Of a stretch of DNA of 64,000 bases, positions 1-9,160 are shown one piece after another. Position 1 is the stretch's first letter. Every line of letters begins with the position of its first letter. Under the pieces are notes generated by a model, which saw only the letters and a program-made list of their open reading frames with translations, did not search any database and had not been told where the DNA came from. Origin of the DNA: Nocardia sputorum. GTDB taxonomy: Bacteria; Actinomycetota; Actinomycetes; Mycobacteriales; Mycobacteriaceae. A program made the translations under genes and the position numbers. The stretch is taken from the NCBI RefSeq assembly GCF_027924405.1, contig NZ_AP026978.1, positions 1,922,001 through 1,986,000 of the forward strand, written 5' to 3'.

Positions 1-152
1 GGGAAAGCACGGTAGCAGGCGGCACCGACACGAATCGCGGGCCATGCGAGGTGCCGATCGACTCGTGCACAGCGCGAATCGATTTCCCCAGGGTGGCTGA
101 AGGGCCAGGTCGGCCTCCGGGTCCGGTGACCGGCACCCCGCATCGTCGGTGC

Positions 153-1505
153 ATGACAACTTCCTCTTCCGAACCGGTCGACGCGAGATACACAGGCAAG
201 GACGGCGTCTTCCGGCTGGGCGCCGGCAGAGACACTCGATTCACCCGCGGTGCTCCGCCGGCGGACGCGGTGCAAGTCACTCCTGTCGAAGAAGCGGTGC
301 CGGAATCGTTTTCGCACGCGGTGGCGAACGGGGCAACTGTGTGGAACTCCCGCCGACCGGCACGGCAGGTCCGCTGCCGCGACGATCCTCCGCCGTTCCG
401 GCATTCGCCCGAGCAAGCCGTGCGGGTGGACGACCCGGCGGAGCTGATCGCCGCCGTGCCCGCGATGCTGGGCTTCACCCCGGAACGGTCCGTGGTCGTG
501 CTCGTCCTGCGGCGCGCTGCGGGCGGTGGCGCGATCGTCGACGCGGTGGTGCGGTTCGATCTGGATTCGCCCAGCGGGCGGCGCGTACGTGGCGCGACTT
601 TGGCCTCCGCGATCGCGCGGATCTGCGCGCACGACGAGGCGGCCGAGGTACTGGCCGTCGTCGTCGACGAACGCGCCGTGGAGCCCGGAGCAGGCGCCGA
701 CCGGTCCGGATGCGCGGCCGGTCGATTCGACGTGCTGGCCGGCTCGCTCGGCAGGCGCTTGGCCGCGTGTGACATCTCGCTCGCGGGAGTGTGGGCGGTG
801 CGGTCGATCGCCGCTGGACAGCGCTGGTGGACGGTGACGGGACCGCGACGGCACGGGGTGCTGCGGGACCCGGCGGCTTCCCTGGTGACGCTGACCCATG
901 TGCTGGACGGCAGGCCGATCCGCGGTTCGCGCTCCGAGCTCACGGATTTGGTCGCGCCGGAGCCGGCCGCGCGGGCCGAGGTGGCGGCGCACCTGGCGGA
1001 CGCGGTCGTGCGCGCCCGTGAGCGCTACGCGGTGGCGGCGCGTCGCGGTGATCCGATCGGGTACAGCAGGCAAGCGCTCGACTACGTGTTGTGGCAGATC
1101 GCCAACACCGCCTCGGGCGCCGAGCTACTGGCGTCAGAGCTGGCCGAAATGGCTGCGGCCCTGCGTGATCGGGCAGTGCGGGACACGATGTTCGCCTTGG
1201 CGGTCGGCGACCACGCCGCCGCGGCCGAGGCGGTGTGGGTGGCGCTGACCCGCGCGCTGTCCGGCACGGACCGCGCCGAGGCGGCCGCTCTGCTGGGGTA
1301 CAGCGCCTACGTCCGTGGTGACGGACCGCTGGCGGGCATCGCGCTGGATGCCGCGCTGGAGGCGGATCCGGGTCACCCGATGGCACTGTTGCTGGACACC
1401 TCGCTGCGCCTGGGCATGCGTCCGGAACAGATGCGGCGCCTCGCGCACAGCGGCTATCGGACCGCCGCGGGTCTCGGCGTCGACCTCGGCACACCGTCGT
1501 CGTGA
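153..1505 (+). CDS. DUF4192 domain-containing protein
   Basis: This is a DUF4192-family protein of about 450 residues, widespread in actinobacteria and of unknown biochemical role. The family signature begins near residue 91 with VDDPAELIAAVPAMLGF followed by ERSVVVLVL, and the domain fills most of the rest of the protein. The C-terminal third is alanine-rich and helical, with a TPR-like character (ALDAALEADPGHPMALLLD). The start at the ATG at 153 is a choice: the first 90 residues look poorly conserved, and an in-frame GTG at 420 lies directly before the domain. The gene converges on galE, with a strong hairpin between them. No function is inferred. Confidence 0.8.
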   Translation: MTTSSSEPVDARYTGKDGVFRLGAGRDTRFTRGAPPADAVQVTPVEEAVPESFSHAVANGATVWNSRRPARQVRCRDDPPPFRHSPEQAVRVDDPAELIAAVPAMLGFTPERSVVVLVLRRAAGGGAIVDAVVRFDLDSPSGRRVRGATLASAIARICAHDEAAEVLAVVVDERAVEPGAGADRSGCAAGRFDVLAGSLGRRLAACDISLAGVWAVRSIAAGQRWWTVTGPRRHGVLRDPAASLVTLTHVLDGRPIRGSRSELTDLVAPEPAARAEVAAHLADAVVRARERYAVAARRGDPIGYSRQALDYVLWQIANTASGAELLASELAEMAAALRDRAVRDTMFALAVGDHAAAAEAVWVALTRALSGTDRAEAAALLGYSAYVRGDGPLAGIALDAALEADPGHPMALLLDTSLRLGMRPEQMRRLAHSGYRTAAGLGVDLGTPSS

Positions 1506-1645
1506 AACCGGAAATGAGGGTCGGTGGCGGAGAGTCGGCGGTGCGCAGTCCGATTCCGCGCGACTCCGGCGACTTCGCGCGGCAGAGTGCATCCTCCGGG
1601 CGCACGGCGCCGCGGTGGCTCCGGTGCGGTGGCGCGGTCTCGGCA

Positions 1646-1674
1646 GCCCGAGTCGGTGCGGGACCGACTCGGGC
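1646..1674. terminator. bidirectional hairpin terminator between DUF4192 gene and galE
   Basis: A perfect 12-bp inverted repeat, with arms reading CCCGAGTCGGT and ACCGACTCGGG plus one outer G-C pair, encloses a five-base loop. It lies between two convergent genes (stop at 1505, and the minus-strand stop at 1688). No long T-run follows, which is usual in high-GC actinobacteria. Confidence 0.75.
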
Positions 1675-1687
1675 ACGGGGGAGCCGG

Positions 1688-2668
1688 TTACTTCGCGCTG
1701 TGCGCGCGGGGGCCGAGCGACTGAAGGAAAGCCCAGGCGTCGGTGACGATCTCGTCGAGCTCGTTGTGTTCTGGACGCCACCCGAGTTCGGCCATGGCAC
1801 GCTCGCTGGACGCGATCAGCGTCGCCGGGTCGCCAGGGCGGCGAGGCGCGTCCTGCGCGGCGATCGGCAGGCCGGTGACCCGCTCGCAGGCCGAGATCAC
1901 CTCGCGAACGGAGAACCCGGTGCCGCTGCCGAGGTTGTAGATCCGATGGGTGCCCGTTTCCGCGGTCGCCAAGGCCAGCAGATGGGCCTCGGCGAGGTCG
2001 CGGATGTGAATGTAGTCGCGGACCGCGGTGCCGTCGGGGGTGGGCCAATCGGTGCCGAAGACCGAGATCGCCTTGCGGTGCCCGGCAGCGACCTGCAGCA
2101 CGAGCGGGATGAGATGGGTTTCCACCACCCGGTTCTCGCCGAGCCCGCCGTAGGCGCCGGCGACGTTGAAATACCGCAGACTGGTCGCCGCCAGCCCGTG
2201 CGCGATCGCGTAGGACGTGATGGCGTGGTCGATGGCCAGCTTCGACGCGCCATACGGATTGGTCGGGCGAGTCGGGGCGTCCTCGGTGATCGGCACCTGT
2301 TCCGGTTCCCCGTAGACCGCCGCGGTGGAGGAGAAGACCAGCCGCGGCGTGCCCGTGCGCCGCAGGGCCTCCAGCAGTTCGAACGTCTTCACCACATTGC
2401 CGTGCCAGTACTTCTCCGGCTGCTGCACCGACTCGCCGACCAGCGACTGCGCCGCGAAATGCAGGACTCCGTCGAAGGGTTCGGAAGCCAGCAGTGCGGG
2501 CGCGGCGACCGCCACGTCACCCTGGACGAACCGGGCGGCGGAAGGGACGCCGTCGGCATTGCCGGTGGACAGATCGTCGACCACGACCACCTCGTGGCCG
2601 GCTTCCAGCAGGACCTGGGCGCAGACCCCGCCGACGTAGCCCGCGCCCCCTGTGACGAGAAGTTTCAC
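1688..2668 (-). CDS. galE: UDP-glucose 4-epimerase
   Basis: GalE interconverts UDP-glucose and UDP-galactose in the cytoplasm, supplying galactose for cell-wall arabinogalactan and for Leloir metabolism. The 326-residue protein is a short-chain extended-SDR enzyme. It has an N-terminal NAD-binding GGAGYVGG (residues 7-14), the catalytic-serine segment FSSTAAVYG (112-120), and YGASK (139-143) carrying the catalytic tyrosine and lysine. Length and motifs are complete. The gene starts only 3 bases after the ideR stop, so the two form an operon on the minus strand. The same dtxR-galE pairing is known from corynebacteria. Confidence 0.95.
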   Translation of the reverse strand: MKLLVTGGAGYVGGVCAQVLLEAGHEVVVVDDLSTGNADGVPSAARFVQGDVAVAAPALLASEPFDGVLHFAAQSLVGESVQQPEKYWHGNVVKTFELLEALRRTGTPRLVFSSTAAVYGEPEQVPITEDAPTRPTNPYGASKLAIDHAITSYAIAHGLAATSLRYFNVAGAYGGLGENRVVETHLIPLVLQVAAGHRKAISVFGTDWPTPDGTAVRDYIHIRDLAEAHLLALATAETGTHRIYNLGSGTGFSVREVISACERVTGLPIAAQDAPRRPGDPATLIASSERAMAELGWRPEHNELDEIVTDAWAFLQSLGPRAHSAK

Positions 2669-2671
2669 GTG

Positions 2672-3358
2672 TCAGGCCAGCTTCACCTGGACGGCGTGCG
2701 CCATCTCGTCGGGCAATTCGAAGCCGTCGTGGCCGGGCACGGTGATGACCACCGAACCGGCCTTCGTCTCCACCGTGACCCGTGCGTCGGGCACCACGCC
2801 CGCCTCGCGCAGCCGGCCGATGACCTCGGGGTCGGTCTGGATGTGCTCGGCGAGCCTGCGCACGACGACGGCGTGCTGCTGGCCGTGCGGCAGGTCGGAC
2901 AGGCGCAGCAGCGTCTCGTCGGCGGCGGCGGGCGGAATGATGCCGAGTTCGTCCAGACCGGGGATGGGGTTGCCGTAGGGGGAGGTGGTGGGGTGGTTGA
3001 GCACCTCGACCAGGCGTCGCTCGACGTCCTCGCTCATGACGTGCTCCCAGCGACAGGCCTCCGCGTGCACGTTCTGCCAGTCGAGGCCGATGATGTCGAC
3101 GAGCAGGCGTTCGGCCAGCCGGTGCTTGCGCATGACGGCGACGGCCATGCTGCGCCCCTTCTCGGTCAGCTCCAGATGACGGTCGCCGGCGACCAGCAGC
3201 AAACCGTCACGCTCCATCCGGGCGACGGTCTGGCTGACGGTGGGGCCGCTCTGTTCGAGGCGCTCGGCGATCCGGGCGCGCAGGGGCACCACGCCCTCCT
3301 CCTCGAGGTCGTAGATGGTACGGAGATACATCTCCGTGGTGTCGACCAGATCCTTCAC
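2672..3358 (-). CDS. ideR: Iron-dependent DtxR-family repressor IdeR
   Basis: IdeR is the Fe(II)-dependent master repressor of siderophore and iron-uptake genes and an activator of iron storage. The 228-residue protein has the N-terminal winged helix-turn-helix (residues about 27-54), a dimerisation/metal domain and a C-terminal SH3-like domain. All known metal ligands are in place. M10, C102, E105 and H106 form the primary site, and H79, E83 and H98 form the ancillary site, with SH3 ligands near E171 and Q174. It leads an operon with galE. As in mycobacteria and corynebacteria it lies near sigB, but here three plus-strand genes separate the two. I found no clear IdeR box in the window. Confidence 0.96.
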   Translation of the reverse strand: MKDLVDTTEMYLRTIYDLEEEGVVPLRARIAERLEQSGPTVSQTVARMERDGLLLVAGDRHLELTEKGRSMAVAVMRKHRLAERLLVDIIGLDWQNVHAEACRWEHVMSEDVERRLVEVLNHPTTSPYGNPIPGLDELGIIPPAAADETLLRLSDLPHGQQHAVVVRRLAEHIQTDPEVIGRLREAGVVPDARVTVETKAGSVVITVPGHDGFELPDEMAHAVQVKLA

Positions 3359-3521
3359 CTGTTACCCCTTCGTCGGCACGAATTCTACCCACGCGCGACG
3401 GCACCCCCGTGTGCCGGATCGTCTCGTTCCACGCTGCGCACGACATCTCCGGCGGCATTGCGGGGCCCGATCGGCGCACGGCGGGCGGCCGTGAGCGTCT
3501 TTCTTGTATTTGTACTGCATA

Positions 3522-3541
3522 GGAACGTTTCGCGGGGTTCC
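3522..3541. promoter_or_regulatory. GGAAC...GTTCC inverted repeat in the ideR/acuC divergent region
   Basis: The 207-base region between the divergent ideR and deacetylase starts contains GGAAC and GTTCC separated by ten bases, 25 bases before the acuC ATG. GGAAC is the -35 element of SigE/SigH-type ECF promoters, but I see no well-spaced CGTT partner. It may equally be a repressor site. The function is unassigned. Confidence 0.3.
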
Positions 3542-3565
3542 TTGCTTCCCGCTAGCGTTGCGATC

Positions 3566-4837
3566 ATGGCCACTGCACCGCGCGGCGAACCGCGGACGCC
3601 GATCCCGCCCGCACCGAGCCGGCCCGCGACGGTCGTCTGGACCGAGCGCTTCCTGGATTACGCCTGGACGCCGGAGCATCCGATGCAGCCCGCGCGCCTG
3701 AAGTTCACCATGGCGCTCGCGGAGAGCCTCGGCTTGCTCGAGGGTGTCGAACTGCTCGAGCCCGCCGAGGCCGGCCGCCCGGAGTTGCTGCGCATCCACA
3801 CGCCCGACTACCTCGACGCGGTGGAACGCGCCGTGCCGCCGGTGGGTTCGCCGGCCGCCCCGCCCTACGGCCTCGGCTCCCCGGACAATCCGGTGTTTCC
3901 GCGCATGCACCAGGCCGCGTCCACGATCGTCGGCGGCACTCTGGCCGCGGCCATGGCCATCGCGGAGGGACGCACCAAGCGAGCGGTGAGCATCGGCGGT
4001 GGCATGCATCACGCGATGGCCGATTCGGCTGCGGGTTTCTGCGTGTACAACGACCCGGCGGTGGCCATCTCCTGGCTGCTCGACCACGGGTTCGACCGGA
4101 TCGCCTACATCGACGTGGACGTGCACCACGGCGACGGCGTGCAGCGCGCTTTCTACGCCGACCCCCGGGTGCTCACCATCTCGCTGCACCAGCACCCGGC
4201 CACCCTGTGGCCCAATACCGGGTGGCCGGAGGAGACCGGCGCGGGCGCGGGGGAGGGCACCGCGATCAACCTGCCACTGTTGCCCGGCACCCGGGATGCG
4301 CAGTGGCTGCGCGGCTTCCACGCCGTGGTGCCCGGCGCGGTGGCGGCGTTCGGGCCGCAGATCGTGGTCAGCCAGTGCGGGGTGGACACCCATCGCGAAG
4401 ATCCGCTGGCCGATCTGGAACTCACCGTCGACGGACAGCGCGCGGCCTTCCGGGCGATGCGCGACCTCGCCGATCGGTATGCCGAAGGTCGCTGGCTGGC
4501 CGTCGGCGGCGGCGGGTACGGCCTGGTCCGGGTGGTGCCGCGGGCGTGGACCCACCTGCTGGCCACCGCGCTGGACCGCACCGTCGACCCCGCGACGCCG
4601 ATACCGCAGGACTGGATCGACACGATCCGCGCGGCGGCGCCGCGAGCCGACCCGCCGCGCACCATGGGCGACGGTGGCGACGTCGCCTACCGTCCGTGGG
4701 ACGGCCCCGGCGGCACCGGCGAGACCGGTGATGCCCGGGTCGACCGCGCCCAACGTGCCGTCGACATGGCGGTGCTGGCCACCCGCCGAGCGACTTTCGG
4801 GTTGCTGGGACTGGATCCGGAGGACCCTCGTGACTGA
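3566..4837 (+). CDS. acuC: AcuC-type histone-deacetylase-family lysine deacetylase
   Basis: This is a class I HDAC-fold, zinc-dependent amidohydrolase of about 423 residues. Members of the AcuC branch remove acetyl groups from protein lysines, classically from acetyl-CoA synthetase. The tandem catalytic histidines are in GGMHHAMAD (HH at 148-149). The zinc-binding segment is DVDVHHGDG (183-191), and the glycine-rich GGGGYG near the C-terminus completes the active site. The ATG at 3566 was chosen because the HDAC fold begins about 25 residues later; the open frame extends far upstream without coding sense. Its last 8 bases overlap the next gene, an acetyltransferase, so deacetylase and acetylase are probably co-translated. 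Confidence 0.9.
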   Translation: MATAPRGEPRTPIPPAPSRPATVVWTERFLDYAWTPEHPMQPARLKFTMALAESLGLLEGVELLEPAEAGRPELLRIHTPDYLDAVERAVPPVGSPAAPPYGLGSPDNPVFPRMHQAASTIVGGTLAAAMAIAEGRTKRAVSIGGGMHHAMADSAAGFCVYNDPAVAISWLLDHGFDRIAYIDVDVHHGDGVQRAFYADPRVLTISLHQHPATLWPNTGWPEETGAGAGEGTAINLPLLPGTRDAQWLRGFHAVVPGAVAAFGPQIVVSQCGVDTHREDPLADLELTVDGQRAAFRAMRDLADRYAEGRWLAVGGGGYGLVRVVPRAWTHLLATALDRTVDPATPIPQDWIDTIRAAAPRADPPRTMGDGGDVAYRPWDGPGGTGETGDARVDRAQRAVDMAVLATRRATFGLLGLDPEDPRD

Positions 4838-7502
4838 CTTTCCCGATACCTCGGACACCCCCGCGACCCCGCCTCCGCCGCCGCAGCACTGGTTCGCGGA
4901 CGTGCTGGCTTCCGACGGTGGCGTCGTCCGGCTGCGGCCGATCACACCCGATGACGCCGAGCGGTTGCAGGAGTTCCACAGCGCGCTGTCGGATCGCACC
5001 AGGTACCTGCGGTATTTCGGTCCGTATCCCCGGATTTCGCCGAAGGACCTGTACCGCACCACGCACGTCGACTATCACGACCGGGTCGGGCTGGTGCTGG
5101 AACTGGCCGAGGCGATCGTGGCGGTGGGCCGCTACGAACTGCTGGAGCGCGACGGGCCGCGCGCGGCGGAGGTCGCGTTCGTGGTCGCCGACGGGCACCA
5201 GGGGCGCGGGCTCGGCTCGATCCTGCTGGAGCACTTGGCCGGCGCCGCCGCCGAGAACAAGATCGAGACCTTCGTCGCCGAGGTGCTCGCGGAGAACACC
5301 GTGATGGTCACGGTGTTCCGGGACGCGGGCTATCAGGTCGAGCGCAGCAGGGACGGCTCCGTGCTGCACCTCGAATTCGCCATCGACCCCACCGAAGCGC
5401 TGCTGTCGGTGCGTGATTCGCGCGAACGCGCCTCGGAGGCGCGCAGTGTGGGCAATCTGCTCACCCCGCGGTCGGTCGCCGTGATCGGGGCCACCCCGGC
5501 GACGGGGCGGGTCGGCGGCGCGGTGCTGGCGAATCTGCTGTCGGGCCTGTTCCAGGGGCCGGTGTTCCCGGTGAACCCCAACCGAAAGTCGGTGCGCGGG
5601 GTCCGGGCCTACGCGACGGTCCGGGAAATACCCGACGAGGTCGATCTCGCCGTGGTCGCGGTGCCGCCCGCGGCGATCGGATCGGTGCTCGACGACTGCA
5701 TGGCCAAAGGGGTCAAAGGGCTCGTGGTGTTGACCGCGGGTTTCGGCGAGACCGGCGAGGAGGGCCTGGCGGCCGAACGGGAACTCGTGGCGGCCGCGCG
5801 TGGCCACGGCATGCGCGTGGTCGGGCCGAGCGCGCTCGGCATCGCGAACACCGACCCGGCGGTCGCGATGAACGCGACGCTCGCCACGGTGCTGCCCGGG
5901 CGCGGGCGGATCGGATTCTTCTGCCAGTCCGGGCCCCTGGGCGCGGCCATCCTGGGTGAGGCGGCGGCGCGCAATCTCGGGTTGTCGACGTTCGTGTCGG
6001 CGGGTAACCGCGCCGACGTCTCCGGCAACGACCTGCTGCAGTACTGGGACAGCGACCCGGACACCGATGTGGTGCTGCTCTACCTGGAGAGCTTCGGCAA
6101 TCCGCGCAAGTTCTCCCGGATCGCGCGCCGGGTGGCCCGGACCAAACCGATCGTCGCGGTGAGCAGCGGCCGCTCGGTCGCCCAGCCCGCGGGGGACATG
6201 GACCGTTCGATCGTGCGGGATCTGTTCGCCCAAGCGGGCATCGTCCAGGTCGACTCGATCTCCGAACTGTTCGACTGCGCCGCCCTGCTGGGCTACCAGC
6301 CGCTGCCGCGCGGCTCGCGGCTGACGGTCGTCGGCAACAGCACGGCGCTCAACTGGCTGGCCGTCGACGCGGCGCAGGGCGAGGGGCTCGAGGTCGCCGA
6401 GCCGGTCAACCTGGGACCACAGGCGACGCCGGGCGCGTACCTGGACGCACTGGTCGCGGCCCTGCGGTCGGACGAGACAGATGCGGTGATCGTGGTTTTC
6501 GCTCCCCCGGTCCCGCTGCCGACCACCGGTTTCGCCGACGCCATCCGCGCGGCGGCGGCCGCTGTGCCCGAGGCGGGGAAGCCGATTCTCACCACATTCG
6601 TGGCCGAGCAAGGGATTCCGAACCTGCTCGCGGTGCGCGGTCCGGGCGCGGCGGCGGCGCACGGGTCGATTCCGTCGTATCCCGATCCCGAACGCGCCGC
6701 ACGGGCCCTGGCTCGGGTCCGGCGCTACGCCGAATGGCGCACCAGGCCCGTGTCGCCGGTGGTGCGGCCGCAGGGTATCGACACCGACCGCGCGCGCCAA
6801 TTGGTGGCCGACTGGATGGCCGGGTCGGGTGGTCGCCGGCTCACCGATCTGGAGACAGTGGAACTGCTTGCCTGCTATGGGATTTCGGTCGTGGAGTTCC
6901 GGGAGGTGCGCAACGCCGAGGAGGCGGTCGCGGCCGCGGAGGAACTCGGCTATCCGGTGGCGGCCAAGGCGACCGGCGAACACTGGCGGCGCAGACCGGA
7001 TCTCACCGGTGTCCGGCTCGATCTATGGCGACCGGAAGCGGTGCGGCAGGGATACGCGGATCTGGCGGAGTTGTGCGGTGATCCCGTGGTGCACATCCAG
7101 AAGATGGCTACCAAGGGTGTCGGCTGCATTCTGCGGGTGCAGGACGACCCCTCGTTCGGCTCGGTGATCGAATTCGGCCTGTCCGGTCTGATCATCGAGT
7201 TGCTCGGTGACCGCGCCTATCGTGCGTTGCCGTTGACCGCCGACGAGGCGACGGCTCTGATCGACGCACCGAGGGCCGCGCCGCTGCTGTCGGGGACCCC
7301 GGCGAGCCCCCGTGTGGACAAGGCGGCCCTGTCCGAACTGGCCCAGCGCATTTCGGCCTTGTTCGATGATCTGCCGGAGATGCGGGAGTTGTCCTTCGAC
7401 CCCGTGCTGGCCTCGCCCACTTCGGCGGAGATCCTCTACGCACGCGGCCGTATCGGACCGGAGCCGAGTCGTTTCGACACCGGTCCGCGCCGGCTGGGGT
7501 GA
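4830..7502 (+). CDS. PatA-type protein lysine acetyltransferase (GNAT fused to degenerate ADP-forming acyl-CoA synthetase)
   Basis: The protein has about 890 residues. An N-terminal GNAT domain (residues about 30-185) carries the acetyl-CoA-binding motif HQGRGLGS (123-130). It is followed by a CoA-binding Rossmann domain starting at VIGATPATGRVGG (218-230), a succinyl-CoA-ligase-like domain, and a C-terminal ATP-grasp domain (about 665-890). In true ADP-forming synthetases the phosphohistidine sits in an ASHTGA-like segment after KPIVAxxSGR. Here that region reads SGRSVAQPAGDMDRS (about 445-460) and has no histidine. This loss is typical of Pat enzymes, which acetylate proteins rather than make acetyl-CoA. 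The GTG start overlaps acuC by 8 bases. Likely substrates are acyl-CoA synthetases, but this is inference. Confidence 0.88.
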   Translation: MTDFPDTSDTPATPPPPPQHWFADVLASDGGVVRLRPITPDDAERLQEFHSALSDRTRYLRYFGPYPRISPKDLYRTTHVDYHDRVGLVLELAEAIVAVGRYELLERDGPRAAEVAFVVADGHQGRGLGSILLEHLAGAAAENKIETFVAEVLAENTVMVTVFRDAGYQVERSRDGSVLHLEFAIDPTEALLSVRDSRERASEARSVGNLLTPRSVAVIGATPATGRVGGAVLANLLSGLFQGPVFPVNPNRKSVRGVRAYATVREIPDEVDLAVVAVPPAAIGSVLDDCMAKGVKGLVVLTAGFGETGEEGLAAERELVAAARGHGMRVVGPSALGIANTDPAVAMNATLATVLPGRGRIGFFCQSGPLGAAILGEAAARNLGLSTFVSAGNRADVSGNDLLQYWDSDPDTDVVLLYLESFGNPRKFSRIARRVARTKPIVAVSSGRSVAQPAGDMDRSIVRDLFAQAGIVQVDSISELFDCAALLGYQPLPRGSRLTVVGNSTALNWLAVDAAQGEGLEVAEPVNLGPQATPGAYLDALVAALRSDETDAVIVVFAPPVPLPTTGFADAIRAAAAAVPEAGKPILTTFVAEQGIPNLLAVRGPGAAAAHGSIPSYPDPERAARALARVRRYAEWRTRPVSPVVRPQGIDTDRARQLVADWMAGSGGRRLTDLETVELLACYGISVVEFREVRNAEEAVAAAEELGYPVAAKATGEHWRRRPDLTGVRLDLWRPEAVRQGYADLAELCGDPVVHIQKMATKGVGCILRVQDDPSFGSVIEFGLSGLIIELLGDRAYRALPLTADEATALIDAPRAAPLLSGTPASPRVDKAALSELAQRISALFDDLPEMRELSFDPVLASPTSAEILYARGRIGPEPSRFDTGPRRLG

Positions 7503-7576
7503 GCATCTCCGGGCCCACGGTCTGCCACGGGTGTGGCGTGGCTGAGCCGTCGGCTCGCACACGTCACCTGGGCTAT

Positions 7577-7609
7577 GTCCGCTAACGGACGATCGCGCCC
7601 AGCGCGATC
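7577..7609 (+). terminator. tandem hairpins downstream of the acetyltransferase gene
   Basis: Two adjacent perfect hairpins follow the stop at 7502. GTCCG/CGGAC has a four-base loop (7577-7590), and GATCGCGC/GCGCGATC has a three-base loop (7591-7609). They lie in the gap before the small lipoprotein gene and probably end the acuC-acetyltransferase transcript. Confidence 0.55.
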
Positions 7610-7650
7610 TGGGGATGCCACATTCGTCCTGGAAGGAAGGCCGTCGCGCC

Positions 7651-7953
7651 ATGAAGATCCGTAGCCTCGCCCTGTTGTCACTGCTCGCGGCGGCGCTCAC
7701 CGCCTGTTCGGTGAGCATCGGCACGCCGAAGGTGCAGGAGGCCGACCTGGAGAAGTCGGTCAAGGACTCGCTCACCGAGAAGGTAGGGCAGGAGCCCGAC
7801 ACGATCGACTGCCCTGGCGATCTCACCGGTAAGGAGGGAACGACCATGCGCTGCACGCTGACCGCGGGTGGCGACACGCTCGGGGTGCTGCTCACGGTGA
7901 CCTCGGTCGACGGCGAAACCGTCAAGTACGACATCGCGGTGGACCAAAGCTGA
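7651..7953 (+). CDS. DUF4333 domain lipoprotein
   Basis: This is a 100-residue predicted lipoprotein. A short positive N-terminus and hydrophobic stretch end in the lipobox LTAC, with the lipidated cysteine near residue 20. The rest is a DUF4333 domain with two conserved cysteines (in IDCPGDL and MRCTL) that probably form a disulfide. The fold is common in mycobacterial and nocardial secreted proteins and its function is unknown. The ATG at 7651 is preceded by GGAAGGAAGG at 7631-7640, and an upstream ATG at 7615 would add a non-signal extension. The gene converges on sigB with a clear terminator between them. Confidence 0.85.
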   Translation: MKIRSLALLSLLAAALTACSVSIGTPKVQEADLEKSVKDSLTEKVGQEPDTIDCPGDLTGKEGTTMRCTLTAGGDTLGVLLTVTSVDGETVKYDIAVDQS

Positions 7954-8043
7954 GCCTGCATGTCAGGGGAATACAACACCGCCGACCGGCTCGCGCGACA
8001 CCCGGAGGGGACGGGTACGCGCGCTGACCGGTCGGCGCGGGAA

Positions 8044-8067
8044 GGTGACCCCGGCGGAAGGGTCACC
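8044..8067. terminator. bidirectional terminator between DUF4333 gene and sigB
   Basis: GGTGACCC and GGGTCACC form a perfect 8-bp stem around an eight-base loop. The hairpin lies in the 161-base gap between convergent genes (stops at 7953 on plus and 8115 on minus). Confidence 0.7.
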
Positions 8068-8114
8068 GAGCCGAACGCCGGCGCTGTCTCGAAGCGTCCG
8101 GCGCCGGGAGGTGA

Positions 8115-9083
8115 TCAGCTGGCGTAGGCGCGGAGCCGGTCGGCCCGCTCGCCCTTGCGCAGCTTCGCCATGACTTCACGCTCTATCTGACGCACCCGCT
8201 CGCGGGACAGACCGAAGAGCTTGCCGATCTGGTCCAGCGTGCGCGGCTGGCCGTCGTCCAGGCCGAACCGCAGCCTGATGACCTGCTGCTCGCGCTCGTC
8301 CAAGGTGGCGAGCACGCTGCGCACATCGTGGTGCAGCAGACCGGCGATGACCGCGGACTCGGCCGAGGTGGCCTCGGAATCCTCGATGAAATCGCCCAGC
8401 GGTGCCTCTTCGTCGTTGCCGACGGGCATGTCCAGGCTCACCGGGTCGCGGCTGTGGTCGAGCAGATCGGAGATCTTGTCGACCGGGATGCCCGATTCGG
8501 TGGCCAATTCCTCGTCGGTGGCCTCGCGTCCCAGCTGCTGGTGCAGTTCACGCTTGATCCTGGCCAGTTTGTTCACCTGCTCGACGAGGTGGACGGGGAG
8601 CCGGATGGTGCGGCTCTGGTCGGCCATGCCGCGGGTGATGGCCTGCCGGATCCACCAGGTGGCGTAGGTGGAGAACTTGAAGCCCTTGGCGTAGTCGAAC
8701 TTCTCCATGGCGCGGATCAACCCGAGGTTGCCCTCTTGGATCAGGTCCAGCAGCGGCATGCCGCGGCCGGTGTAACGCTTGGCGAGCGAGACAACGAGAC
8801 GCAGGTTGGCTTCCAGCAAGTGGGACCGGGCGGCCTGACCGTCGCGCACGATGATCGCGAGATCACGCTTGCGGGTCGCCGACAGTCGCTTGCCGGTCTC
8901 CAGCAAGTACTGCGCGTAGAGGCCCGCCTCGATGCGCTTGGCCAGCTCGACCTCGTCCGCAGCGGTGAGCAGCGCGGTGCGGCCGATCCCGTTCAGGTAC
9001 ACACGTACCAGGTCGGCGGCAGGGCTCTGAGCGTCGAGGTCCGAATCGCTGGTGCGCACACGAGTGGTGGCGGGGCTTGTCAT
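8115..9083 (-). CDS. sigB: RNA polymerase sigma factor SigB
   Basis: SigB is the principal-like (group 2) sigma factor that supports transcription in stress and stationary phase. At 322 residues it matches mycobacterial SigB and lacks the long N-terminal extension of SigA. Region 1.2 begins at [16 protein letters not shown]. Regions 2.1-2.4 span [22 protein letters not shown] through [13 protein letters not shown]. Region 3 follows, and region 4 ends with the helix-turn-helix [15 protein letters not shown]. It differs from the window's sigA in being shorter and lacking the acidic and lysine-rich head. An ECF-type promoter lies 36 bases upstream. The minus-strand ideR lies about 4.8 kb away, so the sigB-ideR association is looser than in mycobacteria. 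Confidence 0.95.
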   Translation of the reverse strand: MTSPATTRVRTSDSDLDAQSPAADLVRVYLNGIGRTALLTAADEVELAKRIEAGLYAQYLLETGKRLSATRKRDLAIIVRDGQAARSHLLEANLRLVVSLAKRYTGRGMPLLDLIQEGNLGLIRAMEKFDYAKGFKFSTYATWWIRQAITRGMADQSRTIRLPVHLVEQVNKLARIKRELHQQLGREATDEELATESGIPVDKISDLLDHSRDPVSLDMPVGNDEEAPLGDFIEDSEATSAESAVIAGLLHHDVRSVLATLDEREQQVIRLRFGLDDGQPRTLDQIGKLFGLSRERVRQIEREVMAKLRKGERADRLRAYAS

Positions 9084-9118
9084 GACTTGCCTCCTGTCGG
9101 TGGTGTCTCACTCCGATA

Positions 9119-9144
9119 AACGGACCCGACAGGGAGAAAGTTCC
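9119..9144 (-). promoter_or_regulatory. SigE/SigH-type ECF promoter of sigB
   Basis: Read on the minus strand, GGAAC (9144-9140) is followed after exactly 17 bases by CGTT (9122-9119), 36 bases before the sigB start. This matches the SigE/SigH promoter consensus, and in mycobacteria sigB is transcribed by those stress sigma factors. Two further minus-strand GGAAC elements lie upstream (plus-strand positions 9203-9207 and 9232-9236) without an obvious CGTT. Confidence 0.7.
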
Positions 9145-9160
9145 CCGTTACGGCTCGCGT

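Noticed and set aside
940-2048. Long minus-strand open frames over the DUF4192 and galE region
   Set aside because: Arginine/proline-rich translations antisense to recognised genes; typical high-GC shadow frames.
1502-3565. Open frame extending the deacetylase gene 688 codons upstream
   Set aside because: It is antisense to galE and ideR and its translation has no domain; the deacetylase fold begins only after 3566.
3362-6983. Long minus-strand frames across the deacetylase and acetyltransferase genes
   Set aside because: Histidine/arginine-rich shadows without domains, fully covered by the two plus-strand genes.
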